A stretch of DNA of 64,000 nucleotides from Cetobacterium_A somerae (lineage in GTDB: Bacteria; Fusobacteriota; Fusobacteriia; Fusobacteriales; Fusobacteriaceae), in NCBI RefSeq assembly GCF_044784365.2, contig NZ_CP173065.2. One strand, 5' to 3'. Shown here in pieces: positions 17,658 through 25,377 of this stretch. The notes under the pieces are model-generated. The model did no database searches. It was given only the letters and a program-made list of their open reading frames with translations, and was not told where the DNA came from. The translations under genes were made by a program, and so were the position numbers. The stretch's first letter is position 1. Each line of letters opens with the position of its first letter.

Positions 17658-19262
17658 ATGTATACACCAGAAATGAGAGAGTTAATAAAGAAAGTTGAAG
17701 CAACTCGTGCTCAAAGAATAGCTCAAGGGGATTTCCCAAGAATGACTGCAGATGAGAAAACTGATGTTTTAAAAGAAAATCATCCAGATTATATAGAAGA
17801 AGGATTTGTTGAAATAAAAATTGGACCTAATAAAGGAGATAAGGTGCCAACTGAATTGGGATTATTACTTCATGGAAAAAGTAGATTAGAAAATATAGAC
17901 ATAGATTTAAACAAAATTGATTATGAAACAGATGTACTTATTATTGGTGGTGGTGGTGCAGGCGCAGCAGCAGCCTTAGAAGCACATAAAGTAGGGGCAA
18001 AAGTATTAATAGCTACAAAATTACGTTTTGGAGATGCAAATACAATGATGGCAGAGGGAGGAATTCAAGCGGCAGATAAACCAGATGATTCTCCAGCGAA
18101 ACATTATTTAGATGTAATGGGGGGAGGACACTATTCAAATGTTCCAGAATTAGCAGCGGCTTTAGTGAAGGATGCACCTTTAGCGATAAAGTGGTTAGAT
18201 AATTTGGGGGTTATGTTTGATAAAGAAAAAGATGGAACTATGGTAACTACACATGGTGGAGGAACATCTAGAAAAAGAATGCATGCAGCAGCAGATTATT
18301 CTGGAGCAGAAATAATGCGTGTGTTAAGAGATGAAGTTCAAAATCAAGAGATTGAAGTTTTAGAATTTTCACCAGCAGTTGAATTAGTTTTAGATGAGGA
18401 GAGAAAAGTTGCAGGAGCAGTTTTATATAATATTGAAACAGAGGAATATCATGTAGTAAAAGCTAAAACAGTTATATTAGCAACAGGTGGAGCAGGAAGA
18501 TTACACTATCAAGGGTTTCCAACATCAAATCATTATGGTGCAACAGCAGATGGTTTAGTATTAGGATATAGAGCAGGAGCAAAATTAGCATTTGCAGATA
18601 CAATCCAGTATCATCCTACAGGTGTAGCTTTTCCAGCTCAAATATTTGGAGCGTTAGTTACAGAAAAAGTTCGTAGTTTAGGAGCAACACCACTAAATAT
18701 AGATGGAGAACAGTTTGTATATCATTTAGAAACAAGAGATGTGGAAGCATCTGCAATAATAAGAGAGTGTAATAAAAAAAATAAAGGTATTGAAGCTCCA
18801 AATGGAGTTAAAGGTGTTTGGTTAGATACACCTTTAATTGAAATTTTAAATGGTCCTGGAACAATAGAAAAGAGAGTTCCAGCAATGTTAAGAATGTATC
18901 AAAAATTTGGAATAGATATGAGAAAAGAACCGATTTTAATTTATCCAACACTTCATTATCAAAATGGAGGGTTGCTAATAGATGAAAATGGAGCTACAGA
19001 AATTAAAAACCTATATGTTGCAGGAGAAGCAGCAGGAGGAATTCATGGAAAAAATAGGTTGATGGGGAATTCACTTTTAGATATAATAGTCTTTGGAAGA
19101 AGGGCGGGAAAAGCAGCAGGAAGTATCTCTAAAGATGTTGAAATTACAAACCTAACATTAAATCATGTTGAAAAGTATCACAAAATGTTAAAGAAGGAAA
19201 ATATTCAACTAAGTAGTATATCTCCTATGTTATTACCAAATTATACGCATAGAGGGAAGTAA
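17658..19262 (+). CDS. Fumarate-reductase/succinate-dehydrogenase-like flavoprotein
   Basis: A 534-residue flavoprotein. About 90 residues precede the FAD motif GGGGAGAAAALEAH (97-110), longer than usual for FrdA. Active-site marks of the family are present: LHYQNGGLLID (His and loop), ETRDVEASAI (equivalent to the PRD-containing catalytic Arg segment) and GKNRLMGNSLLDIIVFGRRAG. The His that carries covalent FAD in SdhA/FrdA is absent: the position reads FGDANTMMAEGG, as in noncovalent members such as L-aspartate oxidase. No membrane anchor subunit is near, so a soluble enzyme is expected. NadB is unlikely because nadA/nadC are absent and an FeS partner precedes it by 18 bp. Confidence 0.85.
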   Translation: MYTPEMRELIKKVEATRAQRIAQGDFPRMTADEKTDVLKENHPDYIEEGFVEIKIGPNKGDKVPTELGLLLHGKSRLENIDIDLNKIDYETDVLIIGGGGAGAAAALEAHKVGAKVLIATKLRFGDANTMMAEGGIQAADKPDDSPAKHYLDVMGGGHYSNVPELAAALVKDAPLAIKWLDNLGVMFDKEKDGTMVTTHGGGTSRKRMHAAADYSGAEIMRVLRDEVQNQEIEVLEFSPAVELVLDEERKVAGAVLYNIETEEYHVVKAKTVILATGGAGRLHYQGFPTSNHYGATADGLVLGYRAGAKLAFADTIQYHPTGVAFPAQIFGALVTEKVRSLGATPLNIDGEQFVYHLETRDVEASAIIRECNKKNKGIEAPNGVKGVWLDTPLIEILNGPGTIEKRVPAMLRMYQKFGIDMRKEPILIYPTLHYQNGGLLIDENGATEIKNLYVAGEAAGGIHGKNRLMGNSLLDIIVFGRRAGKAAGSISKDVEITNLTLNHVEKYHKMLKKENIQLSSISPMLLPNYTHRGK

Positions 19263-19264
19263 AT

Positions 19265-19771
19265 ATGGGAAAAGAATACGATGAAACCTTAAATAAGAGT
19301 CTAAAAATATCTATTTCTGTTTTCTGGTGTGTTTTTTTATTAAAAGTGTTATTTAATGTAAATCCATTTTATGCTGCTATAGCAGCAGTATCTTGCTTAC
19401 AAGGGACAATAAAAGATTCTTTTAAAGTTGGCGTAGAAAGAGTAATCGGAACTATCTTTGGTGGTGTAGTAGGATTATTTGCAATCTACTTTATAACAAC
19501 AGAAGCTAATGATTTTAAAGGAAGTTTAATAATGGCTTTATCCATGATTATAATAATTTTTGGATGTACTTATATTTTGAAGAAGCCAGCATCAAGCACT
19601 ATAGCATGTATTGTTTTCTTAGGTATAGCAACTAATATGGAAGGGAGAGATCCTTACTTTTGGGCTGGAAAAAGAATTCTAACCACTATAGTAGGAGTTA
19701 TTATAGCTTTGGTTTGGAATTGGATATTAAGTGGTGAGTACAAAAGTTTTAAAAAAAGAAAAAGAGTTTAA
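19265..19771 (+). CDS. Small FUSC/aromatic-acid-exporter-type membrane protein
   Basis: A 168-residue protein with about four to five hydrophobic segments. It resembles the membrane half of the FUSC/YqjA-type (aromatic acid exporter) family, with the internal pattern VGVERVIGTIFGGVVGLFAI and a second related hairpin GKRILTTIVGVIIALVWNWI. The cytoplasmic domain of full-length members is missing. It starts two bases after the flavoprotein gene, so it is in the same transcript, and a terminator follows at once. It has no Cys clusters and no SdhC/FrdC-type haem His pattern that I can see, so I do not call it a membrane anchor, though a docking role is possible. Confidence 0.7.
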   Translation: MGKEYDETLNKSLKISISVFWCVFLLKVLFNVNPFYAAIAAVSCLQGTIKDSFKVGVERVIGTIFGGVVGLFAIYFITTEANDFKGSLIMALSMIIIIFGCTYILKKPASSTIACIVFLGIATNMEGRDPYFWAGKRILTTIVGVIIALVWNWILSGEYKSFKKRKRV

Positions 19772-19803
19772 AAAAAGTAGGATTATTACAATCCTACTTT
19801 TTA
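19771..19803. terminator. Bidirectional terminator closing the hdr operon
   Basis: Stem GTAGGATT (19777-19784) / AATCCTAC (19790-19797), 5-nt loop, A-run on the left and T-run on the right. It serves the plus-strand operon and the convergent methyltransferase gene. Confidence 0.85.
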
Positions 19804-19808
19804 ATTAA

Positions 19809-20438
19809 TTATTTACGAACAAGACCAATTCCATCTCCAAAGGGAAGTAAAACGAAATTGTGATTTTTAGAAAGATAAGTTATAAACTCATCAAGTCTTC
19901 TTACAATTGTTTTAAATCTTTTTGGATATTCTTTATAAAGATAACCTCTAAACATTATATTATCAATAAAAATCATTCCATCATCAGCGAGTCTCTCAAA
20001 AGAATCAGTGAAAAATTCCATATAGTGTCCCTTAGAAGCATCTATAAAAATAAAGTCAAACTTTTCATTAAGTTTTTTAACTTCCTCAACACCATCTCCT
20101 AAAATCAGATTAACTGAATTTAAAAGCTCTCCTTTCTTAAAGTTTTCAAGAGCTTGATTATATCTAATTTCATCAATTTCGATAGTTGTTAATTTACCAC
20201 CATTTTTTTTTGCAACTCTTCCCATAATAGTTCCAGAGTATCCAATAGCAGTTCCTATTTCAAGTATATTTTTAAAATTGTGACTAGAAGTTAAAAATTC
20301 AAGATATTTAGCAACTTCTTTTGTAACAATAGGTACATTATTTTCAATTGCAAAGGCTTCCATCTCTAAGATTAAAGGATCCTTTTCCTCTATTTTGCTA
20401 ACAACATATTCATTAGCTTCTTTTAATTCGTCTAACAT
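19809..20438 (-). CDS. SAM-dependent O-methyltransferase (COMT-like, TrmR/YrrM type)
   Basis: A 209-residue class I methyltransferase. SAM-binding motif ILEIGTAIGYSGTIM (about residues 58-72), acidic motif KLTTIEIDE, metal/catalytic Asp segment FIFIDASKGHYMEFF and FIDNIMFRGYL. Size and motifs fit the bacterial catechol-O-methyltransferase-like family, which includes TrmR (YrrM), the tRNA wobble 5-hydroxyuridine methyltransferase. Its start touches the rsmB stop, so both RNA-modification-type genes are co-transcribed, which mildly favours the tRNA role. Confidence 0.85.
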   Translation of the reverse strand: MLDELKEANEYVVSKIEEKDPLILEMEAFAIENNVPIVTKEVAKYLEFLTSSHNFKNILEIGTAIGYSGTIMGRVAKKNGGKLTTIEIDEIRYNQALENFKKGELLNSVNLILGDGVEEVKKLNEKFDFIFIDASKGHYMEFFTDSFERLADDGMIFIDNIMFRGYLYKEYPKRFKTIVRRLDEFITYLSKNHNFVLLPFGDGIGLVRK

Positions 20439-21739
20439 TATTCAAAATCCTTTCTTAGTTTAATAATATAAAAATTATCTAAAATTTCTTCAGTATAATC
20501 AATTAAGAAACCTCCAATTGAATCAAAATGTCCGTTTACATTTTGAGGAAGGTCAAATTTTAAAACAGAGAAATTTTTATGATTATTTAAAAATTTAATG
20601 ATATTATCTGTATTTTCTTCAGAAAATATAGTACAAGTACTATATACAAGTTCTCCACCAACTTTTAATGAGAAAGCTGCAGAATCAAGGATTTCATACT
20701 GTAGTGTAGATAATTCATGAACGTTATTCATATTTTTATTATATAGTGCTTCAGGTTTTTTTCTAAGAACACCATATCCACTACATGGAGCATCTACAAG
20801 AATTTTATCAAATTTTTGCCCCTGCTCTTTAAGTTTACGAGCATCTAATTTAATTGGTTTTACATTACTAAGTCCTAGTTTATGTAAGTTTTCTTCTATT
20901 ATTTTTATTTTATGCTGATGAATATCAAGAGCAAAAATTTCTCCAGTATTATTCATAAGTTCCCCTAAAACCGCTGTTTTACTTCCAGGAGCACTGCATG
21001 TATCTACAACTTTTTCTCCAGGTAAAGGATTTAGAATTTTTGCAGCTAAATATGAAGAGCCATCTTGAGCAATGATTTTTCCATCTTTAAATTCAGGTGT
21101 ATGTAATATAACTCCTGAATCAACATAATAAATAGTATCAACTTTTTTAATAATGTCAATTTTTAACTCTTTTAAAAGAGTTTCAAACTCTTTTTCAGAG
21201 TATTTTAAAGTATTTACTCTAATACTCATGTATGGAACTTTTTTTAATGATATTAAAACTTGTTCAGTAGAATCTCCATACTCTTTTTTTATTTTCTCAT
21301 AAAACCATCTAGGATAAGAGTATAAAATATCAAGTTTATCCTCGTCTTTTAATTTTTTTATTTCATCTTCTTTATCTCTTAAATAACTTCTGATAACTCC
21401 ATTAACAAACTTACTAACGGGTATTCCGAATTTATTTTTAGTTAATTCAGTTGCTTCCCATGCAATACCTTTGTCGTCGCTATTCATAAAAGTAGCTTGA
21501 TAGATAGAGATTTTTAATAAATTTTTAATCCAATTTTTTTTAATAGCTTTAGTTCTTTTTTCTAATTGGTAATTTAAATAAATATCATTTCTAATGACTC
21601 CATAGAAAACTTCAGTTATAAAACCACGCTCTCCTTTACTTAAATTATTTTTTGAAAAGTATTCATTTAAAAGAATATTTGAATATTTTCCTTTTTCAAA
21701 TTCACTTAATAAACCAATAATTCTTTGTTTTATATTCAA
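20438..21739 (-). CDS. rsmB: 16S rRNA m5C967 methyltransferase RsmB
   Basis: A 433-residue protein with an N-terminal NusB-like helical domain (about 1-135) and a C-terminal Rossmann methyltransferase domain. SAM motif VVDTCSAPGSKTAVLGELM, acidic motif FALDIHQHKI, catalytic motif IV DAPCSGYGVLRKKPE and motif VI YSTCT, with the two Cys residues of m5C enzymes. Length matches RsmB. It starts 15 bp after the AIR-synthase-like gene. Confidence 0.95.
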   Translation of the reverse strand: MNIKQRIIGLLSEFEKGKYSNILLNEYFSKNNLSKGERGFITEVFYGVIRNDIYLNYQLEKRTKAIKKNWIKNLLKISIYQATFMNSDDKGIAWEATELTKNKFGIPVSKFVNGVIRSYLRDKEDEIKKLKDEDKLDILYSYPRWFYEKIKKEYGDSTEQVLISLKKVPYMSIRVNTLKYSEKEFETLLKELKIDIIKKVDTIYYVDSGVILHTPEFKDGKIIAQDGSSYLAAKILNPLPGEKVVDTCSAPGSKTAVLGELMNNTGEIFALDIHQHKIKIIEENLHKLGLSNVKPIKLDARKLKEQGQKFDKILVDAPCSGYGVLRKKPEALYNKNMNNVHELSTLQYEILDSAAFSLKVGGELVYSTCTIFSEENTDNIIKFLNNHKNFSVLKFDLPQNVNGHFDSIGGFLIDYTEEILDNFYIIKLRKDFE

Positions 21740-21754
21740 TATAACATCTCCTAA

Positions 21755-22738
21755 CTATATAACTTTATATAACTCATCACTTTGAGGAGGCATAATTTCC
21801 AACCTCTTACCATTTTTAACAAGAACTTTTTCTTTAGAAGTGGTAAACTCTCCAATATCGAAAGCGGGAATGTTGTTTTCTTTCAATTTTTCAATTAAAG
21901 GAACAGCATTATTTTTTCCAACTACCATAAGCATAGTTCCACTTGATATAAGCTTTAAAGGGTTAATTTTAAAATAATTACAAATCTCTTTTGTGCATTT
22001 AGGTATAAATATTTTCTCATATGAAATTTCAACGCCTAAATTATAAAAGCAGCTAGACTCCCAAAGCGCACCTAAAAGGCCACCTTCAGTCACATCATGC
22101 ATTCCTTTTGAGAATTTATTGGCAATAATACCATCTTTTACAACACTAGTTAAATCTAAAAGTGCTTTTGCATCATTAACAAGCTCTTTAGAAAAAGTAT
22201 CGAGAAGTTCACTTTCTTTTTCAAAGGCAATAATGCCAGTTCCTTCAATTCCAACTCCTTTTGTTATAATTAATCTATCACCAGCAGTAATGTGCTCTCT
22301 TTTTTTAAAATTATCTTTTGTCCCAATACCAATTGAGGTAGCAGATATTATCGTTTTATTAACCGCAGCGGTAATTTCAGTATGTCCACCAATTATAGAA
22401 ACACCAAGCTTATCAGCTTCTTGCTGAGCTTCTCTCATAATTTCAGCAATTTCCTCCTTTTTTGTTTCTGGAGGAGCTAAAATTGTAAGCATAATTCCAA
22501 TAGGAGGGATTCCCTCTGTAGCAATATCATTACAGTTAATATTAATAGCCAACTTACCTAGACCACTATTACTACCTGTAATTGGATCAGTTGATAAATA
22601 AACAATATTATCTCCAACCTCAATAGCAGCACAGTCACTACCAATTTCTCCAAAAGAAAGTATTTTATCATTGTTATTTTTAATATTATTAAAAATTAAA
22701 TCTTTTAAATCTGAAATAGTAAGTTTACCAATCTTCAT
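21755..22738 (-). CDS. AIR-synthase-related protein (HypE/ThiL-like fold)
   Basis: A 327-residue protein of the PurM/HypE/SelD/ThiL ATP-binding superfamily. Visible marks are IGSDCAAIEVGDNIVYLSTDPI (N-terminal nucleotide/metal part), the NCNDIATEGIPPIGIMLTIL stretch with conserved Asn-Asp, SIIGGHTEITAAV and the C-terminal GMHDVTEGGLLGALWE. It looks most like the HypE-like subgroup, but no hyp or hydrogenase gene is nearby and the C-terminal Cys of HypE is missing. Substrate unknown. It leads an operon with rsmB and the methyltransferase. Confidence 0.75.
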   Translation of the reverse strand: MKIGKLTISDLKDLIFNNIKNNNDKILSFGEIGSDCAAIEVGDNIVYLSTDPITGSNSGLGKLAININCNDIATEGIPPIGIMLTILAPPETKKEEIAEIMREAQQEADKLGVSIIGGHTEITAAVNKTIISATSIGIGTKDNFKKREHITAGDRLIITKGVGIEGTGIIAFEKESELLDTFSKELVNDAKALLDLTSVVKDGIIANKFSKGMHDVTEGGLLGALWESSCFYNLGVEISYEKIFIPKCTKEICNYFKINPLKLISSGTMLMVVGKNNAVPLIEKLKENNIPAFDIGEFTTSKEKVLVKNGKRLEIMPPQSDELYKVI

Positions 22739-22795
22739 ATTTACTCCTCATATGTAGTAGAATTTTATAATATATTATACTATATTTTATAAAAA

Positions 22796-22828
22796 TAAAA
22801 AACCCTTACTTAGTATTTAAGTAAGGGA
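22796..22828 (-). terminator. Terminator of fhs
   Basis: On the minus strand CCCTTACTTA (22827-22818) pairs with TAAGTAAGGG (22812-22803), followed by a T-run. It is ten bases past the fhs stop codon. Confidence 0.88.
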
Positions 22829-22837
22829 AAATATTTT

Positions 22838-24502
22838 TTAAAATAATCCAGTTATAACACCATGTTCGTCAATATCAATAAGTTCAGCAGCAGGAACTTT
22901 TGGTAAACCTGGCATATCAATAATTCCACCAGCCATAGCAATGATAAAACCAGCACCAGCAGCTAATTTGATAGTATCAATTTCAACTGTAAAGTTATTA
23001 GGTCTTCCAAGAAGATTAGCTTTATCAGAGATTGATTTTTGAGTTTTTGACATACAAATTGGAAGTGATCCATATCCAAGTTCTTCTAGTTGTTTTATTG
23101 TTTTATTAGCAGCACCAGAGAACGTAACTCCATTTGCTCCATAAATCTCTGTACATATTTTTGAAATTTTATCTTTTATAGGTAAATCTAGATTATATAG
23201 AGGTTTATATTTAGTATTATTTTCTTCTAATTTCTCAAGAACTAGCTTGGCAAGTTCTTCACCACCTTCACCACCTTTAGCCCAAACTTCACATAAAGCC
23301 ACTGGAGCGTCTAAACTTTCACAGTGAGACTTAATTAAGCTAATTTCAGCATCAGTATCAGTAACAAATTTATTAATTGCTACAACAACTGGTAAATTAA
23401 ATTTTTTCATATTTTCAATATGCTTGTCTAAGTTAGCTAAACCTAATTTTAAAGCATCTAAATTTTCTTCATTAAGAATTTTAGCACCACCGTGATGTTT
23501 TAATGCTCTAACAGTAGCAACAATAACAACACAATTAGGATTTAAACCTCCTTTTCTACATTTAATATCTAAAAACTTTTCAGCACCTAAGTCAGCAGCA
23601 AATCCAGCTTCTGTAACAGCAACGTCTGAAAGCTTAAGAGCTAATTTTGTAGCAAGTAGTGAATTACATCCATGAGCGATATTAGCAAATGGGCCACCAT
23701 GGATTATAACAGGAGTATTTTCTAAAGTTTGTACTAAATTTGGCTTTATAGCTTCTTTTAAAAGAGCTGTAACAGCACCAGAAATTTTTAAATCATTTAT
23801 TGTAAGAGGTTTATCATTATAATCGTAACCAAAAACAATTTTACCAATATTTTCTTTTAGTTCTTTTAAAGAGTTTGAAAGACAAAGTGTTGCCATAATT
23901 TCAGAAGCAACAGTTATTTGAAAAGAATCTTGTCTTGGATACCCATTGGCTTTACCTCCAAGTCCAATAACAATATTTCTAAGATTTCTATCATTCATAT
24001 CAACTACTCTTTTCCAAGTAATCTTAGTATTATCAATACCTAAAGAATTACCTTGAGTAATATGATTATCAATACAAGCAGAAACAAGATTATGAGCGAC
24101 TCCAATTGCGTGGAAATCGCCAGTAAAATGTAAATTGATATCTTCCATTGGTATAACTTGTGAATAACCTCCACCAGTAGCTCCACCCTTCATTCCAAAG
24201 ACAGGCCCTAAAGACGGTTCTCTAAGAGCTGCAACTGAAGAAATACCTATTTTATTTAAAGCTTGTGTTAAACCAACAGTAACAGTAGATTTTCCTTCTC
24301 CTGCAGGTGTTGGTGTAATAGCCGTAACAAGAACTAATTTCCCATCTTCTTTGTTAGCAAGTTCATCTAATAAAGAAAGATTAAGTTTAGCTTTGTATTT
24401 TCCGTAAGTATCATAATAATCCTCAGTAATATTTAGCCTAGAAGCTATTTCAGAAATTTTTAATAGTTTTGCTTCTTGTGCAATTTGTATATCTGTTTTC
24501 AT
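22838..24502 (-). CDS. fhs: Formate--tetrahydrofolate ligase
   Basis: A 554-residue enzyme that joins formate to tetrahydrofolate with ATP, giving 10-formyl-THF. The ATP motif TPTPAGEGKSTVTVGL (about residues 61-76), REPSLGPVFGMKGGATGGGY (about 93-112), NLHFTGDFHAIGVAHNL and FANIAHGCNSL are diagnostic, and the length is that of the family. It is transcribed alone toward a strong terminator. It supplies one-carbon units and can use formate from glycyl-radical metabolism; no other Wood-Ljungdahl gene is in the window. Confidence 0.97.
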   Translation of the reverse strand: MKTDIQIAQEAKLLKISEIASRLNITEDYYDTYGKYKAKLNLSLLDELANKEDGKLVLVTAITPTPAGEGKSTVTVGLTQALNKIGISSVAALREPSLGPVFGMKGGATGGGYSQVIPMEDINLHFTGDFHAIGVAHNLVSACIDNHITQGNSLGIDNTKITWKRVVDMNDRNLRNIVIGLGGKANGYPRQDSFQITVASEIMATLCLSNSLKELKENIGKIVFGYDYNDKPLTINDLKISGAVTALLKEAIKPNLVQTLENTPVIIHGGPFANIAHGCNSLLATKLALKLSDVAVTEAGFAADLGAEKFLDIKCRKGGLNPNCVVIVATVRALKHHGGAKILNEENLDALKLGLANLDKHIENMKKFNLPVVVAINKFVTDTDAEISLIKSHCESLDAPVALCEVWAKGGEGGEELAKLVLEKLEENNTKYKPLYNLDLPIKDKISKICTEIYGANGVTFSGAANKTIKQLEELGYGSLPICMSKTQKSISDKANLLGRPNNFTVEIDTIKLAAGAGFIIAMAGGIIDMPGLPKVPAAELIDIDEHGVITGLF

Positions 24503-24721
24503 AGACCCCTCCTTGAAAAATAAAGTGTTCTAAGATAAATTAGAAAAATATCTCATTGATATAATTGTACCTCAAAATAATGAAAAAATAAAGGTTAATA
24601 AATTAAAATAAAAAATTGATTTTTTGTAATATTAGAGGTATATAAAGTATGAAAGAGAAGTTTGTTATTATTACCTATTTAGTAGAAAATTATTGTTTAA
24701 TTTTTAGGACAAGGGGGTACT

Positions 24722-25294
24722 ATGATTAACAAAGAGGATATTTTATTAGCTAAGCAAGGAGATATAGACTCCATAGAAAAAATAGTAACAGAGTATAGAA
24801 ATCTTATATACATAAGAAATAAAACATTATTTTTGAAAGGTGCAGAAAGAGAGGATTTAGTCCAAGAGGGAATGATAGGACTAATGAAAGCTATAAAATC
24901 TTTTGATGAAAATAGAAGTGCTTGTTTTAGTACTTTTGCATCTCTTTGTATAAAGAGACAAATTATAACAGCAGTAAAAAATTATAATTCTGAAAAAAAT
25001 AAAAATTTAAATAGTGCAATGCAAGGAGAGGGTTATTCAGAATTAGAGGATTTAATAAGATACAATAGTCCCTCATTAAGATATTATACTCCAGAACAAA
25101 TTGTTATTGGAAAAGAGTTAATGAAACTTTTAAAAAAATTTTTAAAAGATAATCTAAGTGGTTTAGAAAAAGATGTGTTTACATTTATGGTAAAGGGATA
25201 TGGATATTTAGAGATAGCTCAGAAGTTAGAGAAGGAGCCAAAGGCAATAGATAACTCGATTCAAAGAATCAAAAAAAAGTTGTTATTTTTTTGA
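24722..25294 (+). CDS. SigH-like sigma-70 family factor
   Basis: A 190-residue sigma factor. Region 2 includes EYRNLIYIRNKTLFLKGAE, REDLVQEGMIGLMKAIKSFD and FSTFASLCIKRQIITAVK, close to the SigH/Spo0H pattern; region 4 is at the C-terminus (LSGLEKDVFTFMVKGYGYLE, then EIAQKLEKEPKAIDNSIQRI). In spore-formers SigH starts sporulation; here no sporulation gene is seen, so a competence, stress or growth-phase role is more likely. Divergent from fhs across 219 bp and upstream of yjjI, which has its own promoter. Confidence 0.85.
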   Translation: MINKEDILLAKQGDIDSIEKIVTEYRNLIYIRNKTLFLKGAEREDLVQEGMIGLMKAIKSFDENRSACFSTFASLCIKRQIITAVKNYNSEKNKNLNSAMQGEGYSELEDLIRYNSPSLRYYTPEQIVIGKELMKLLKKFLKDNLSGLEKDVFTFMVKGYGYLEIAQKLEKEPKAIDNSIQRIKKKLLFF

Positions 25295-25310
25295 AAAAGT
25301 ATAATAAAAG

Positions 25311-25340
25311 TTGACAGAAGTGGTAGAAATTGAATATAAT
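25311..25340 (+). promoter_or_regulatory. Promoter of yjjI-yjjW
   Basis: TTGACA (25311-25316), 18-bp spacer, TATAAT (25335-25340), 38 bp before the yjjI start. Both hexamers match consensus. Confidence 0.82.
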
Positions 25341-25377
25341 ATGTGAAATTTATATTTTAATTAAAAGGGAGAAAGTA

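Noticed and set aside
17658..19262. L-aspartate oxidase (nadB)
   Set aside because: The noncovalent FAD site fits NadB, but there is no nadA or nadC, and an FrdB-like FeS partner and Hdr genes share the operon.
22119..22427. 102-codon plus-strand frame inside the AIR-synthase-like gene
   Set aside because: Antisense shadow without RBS or recognisable domain.
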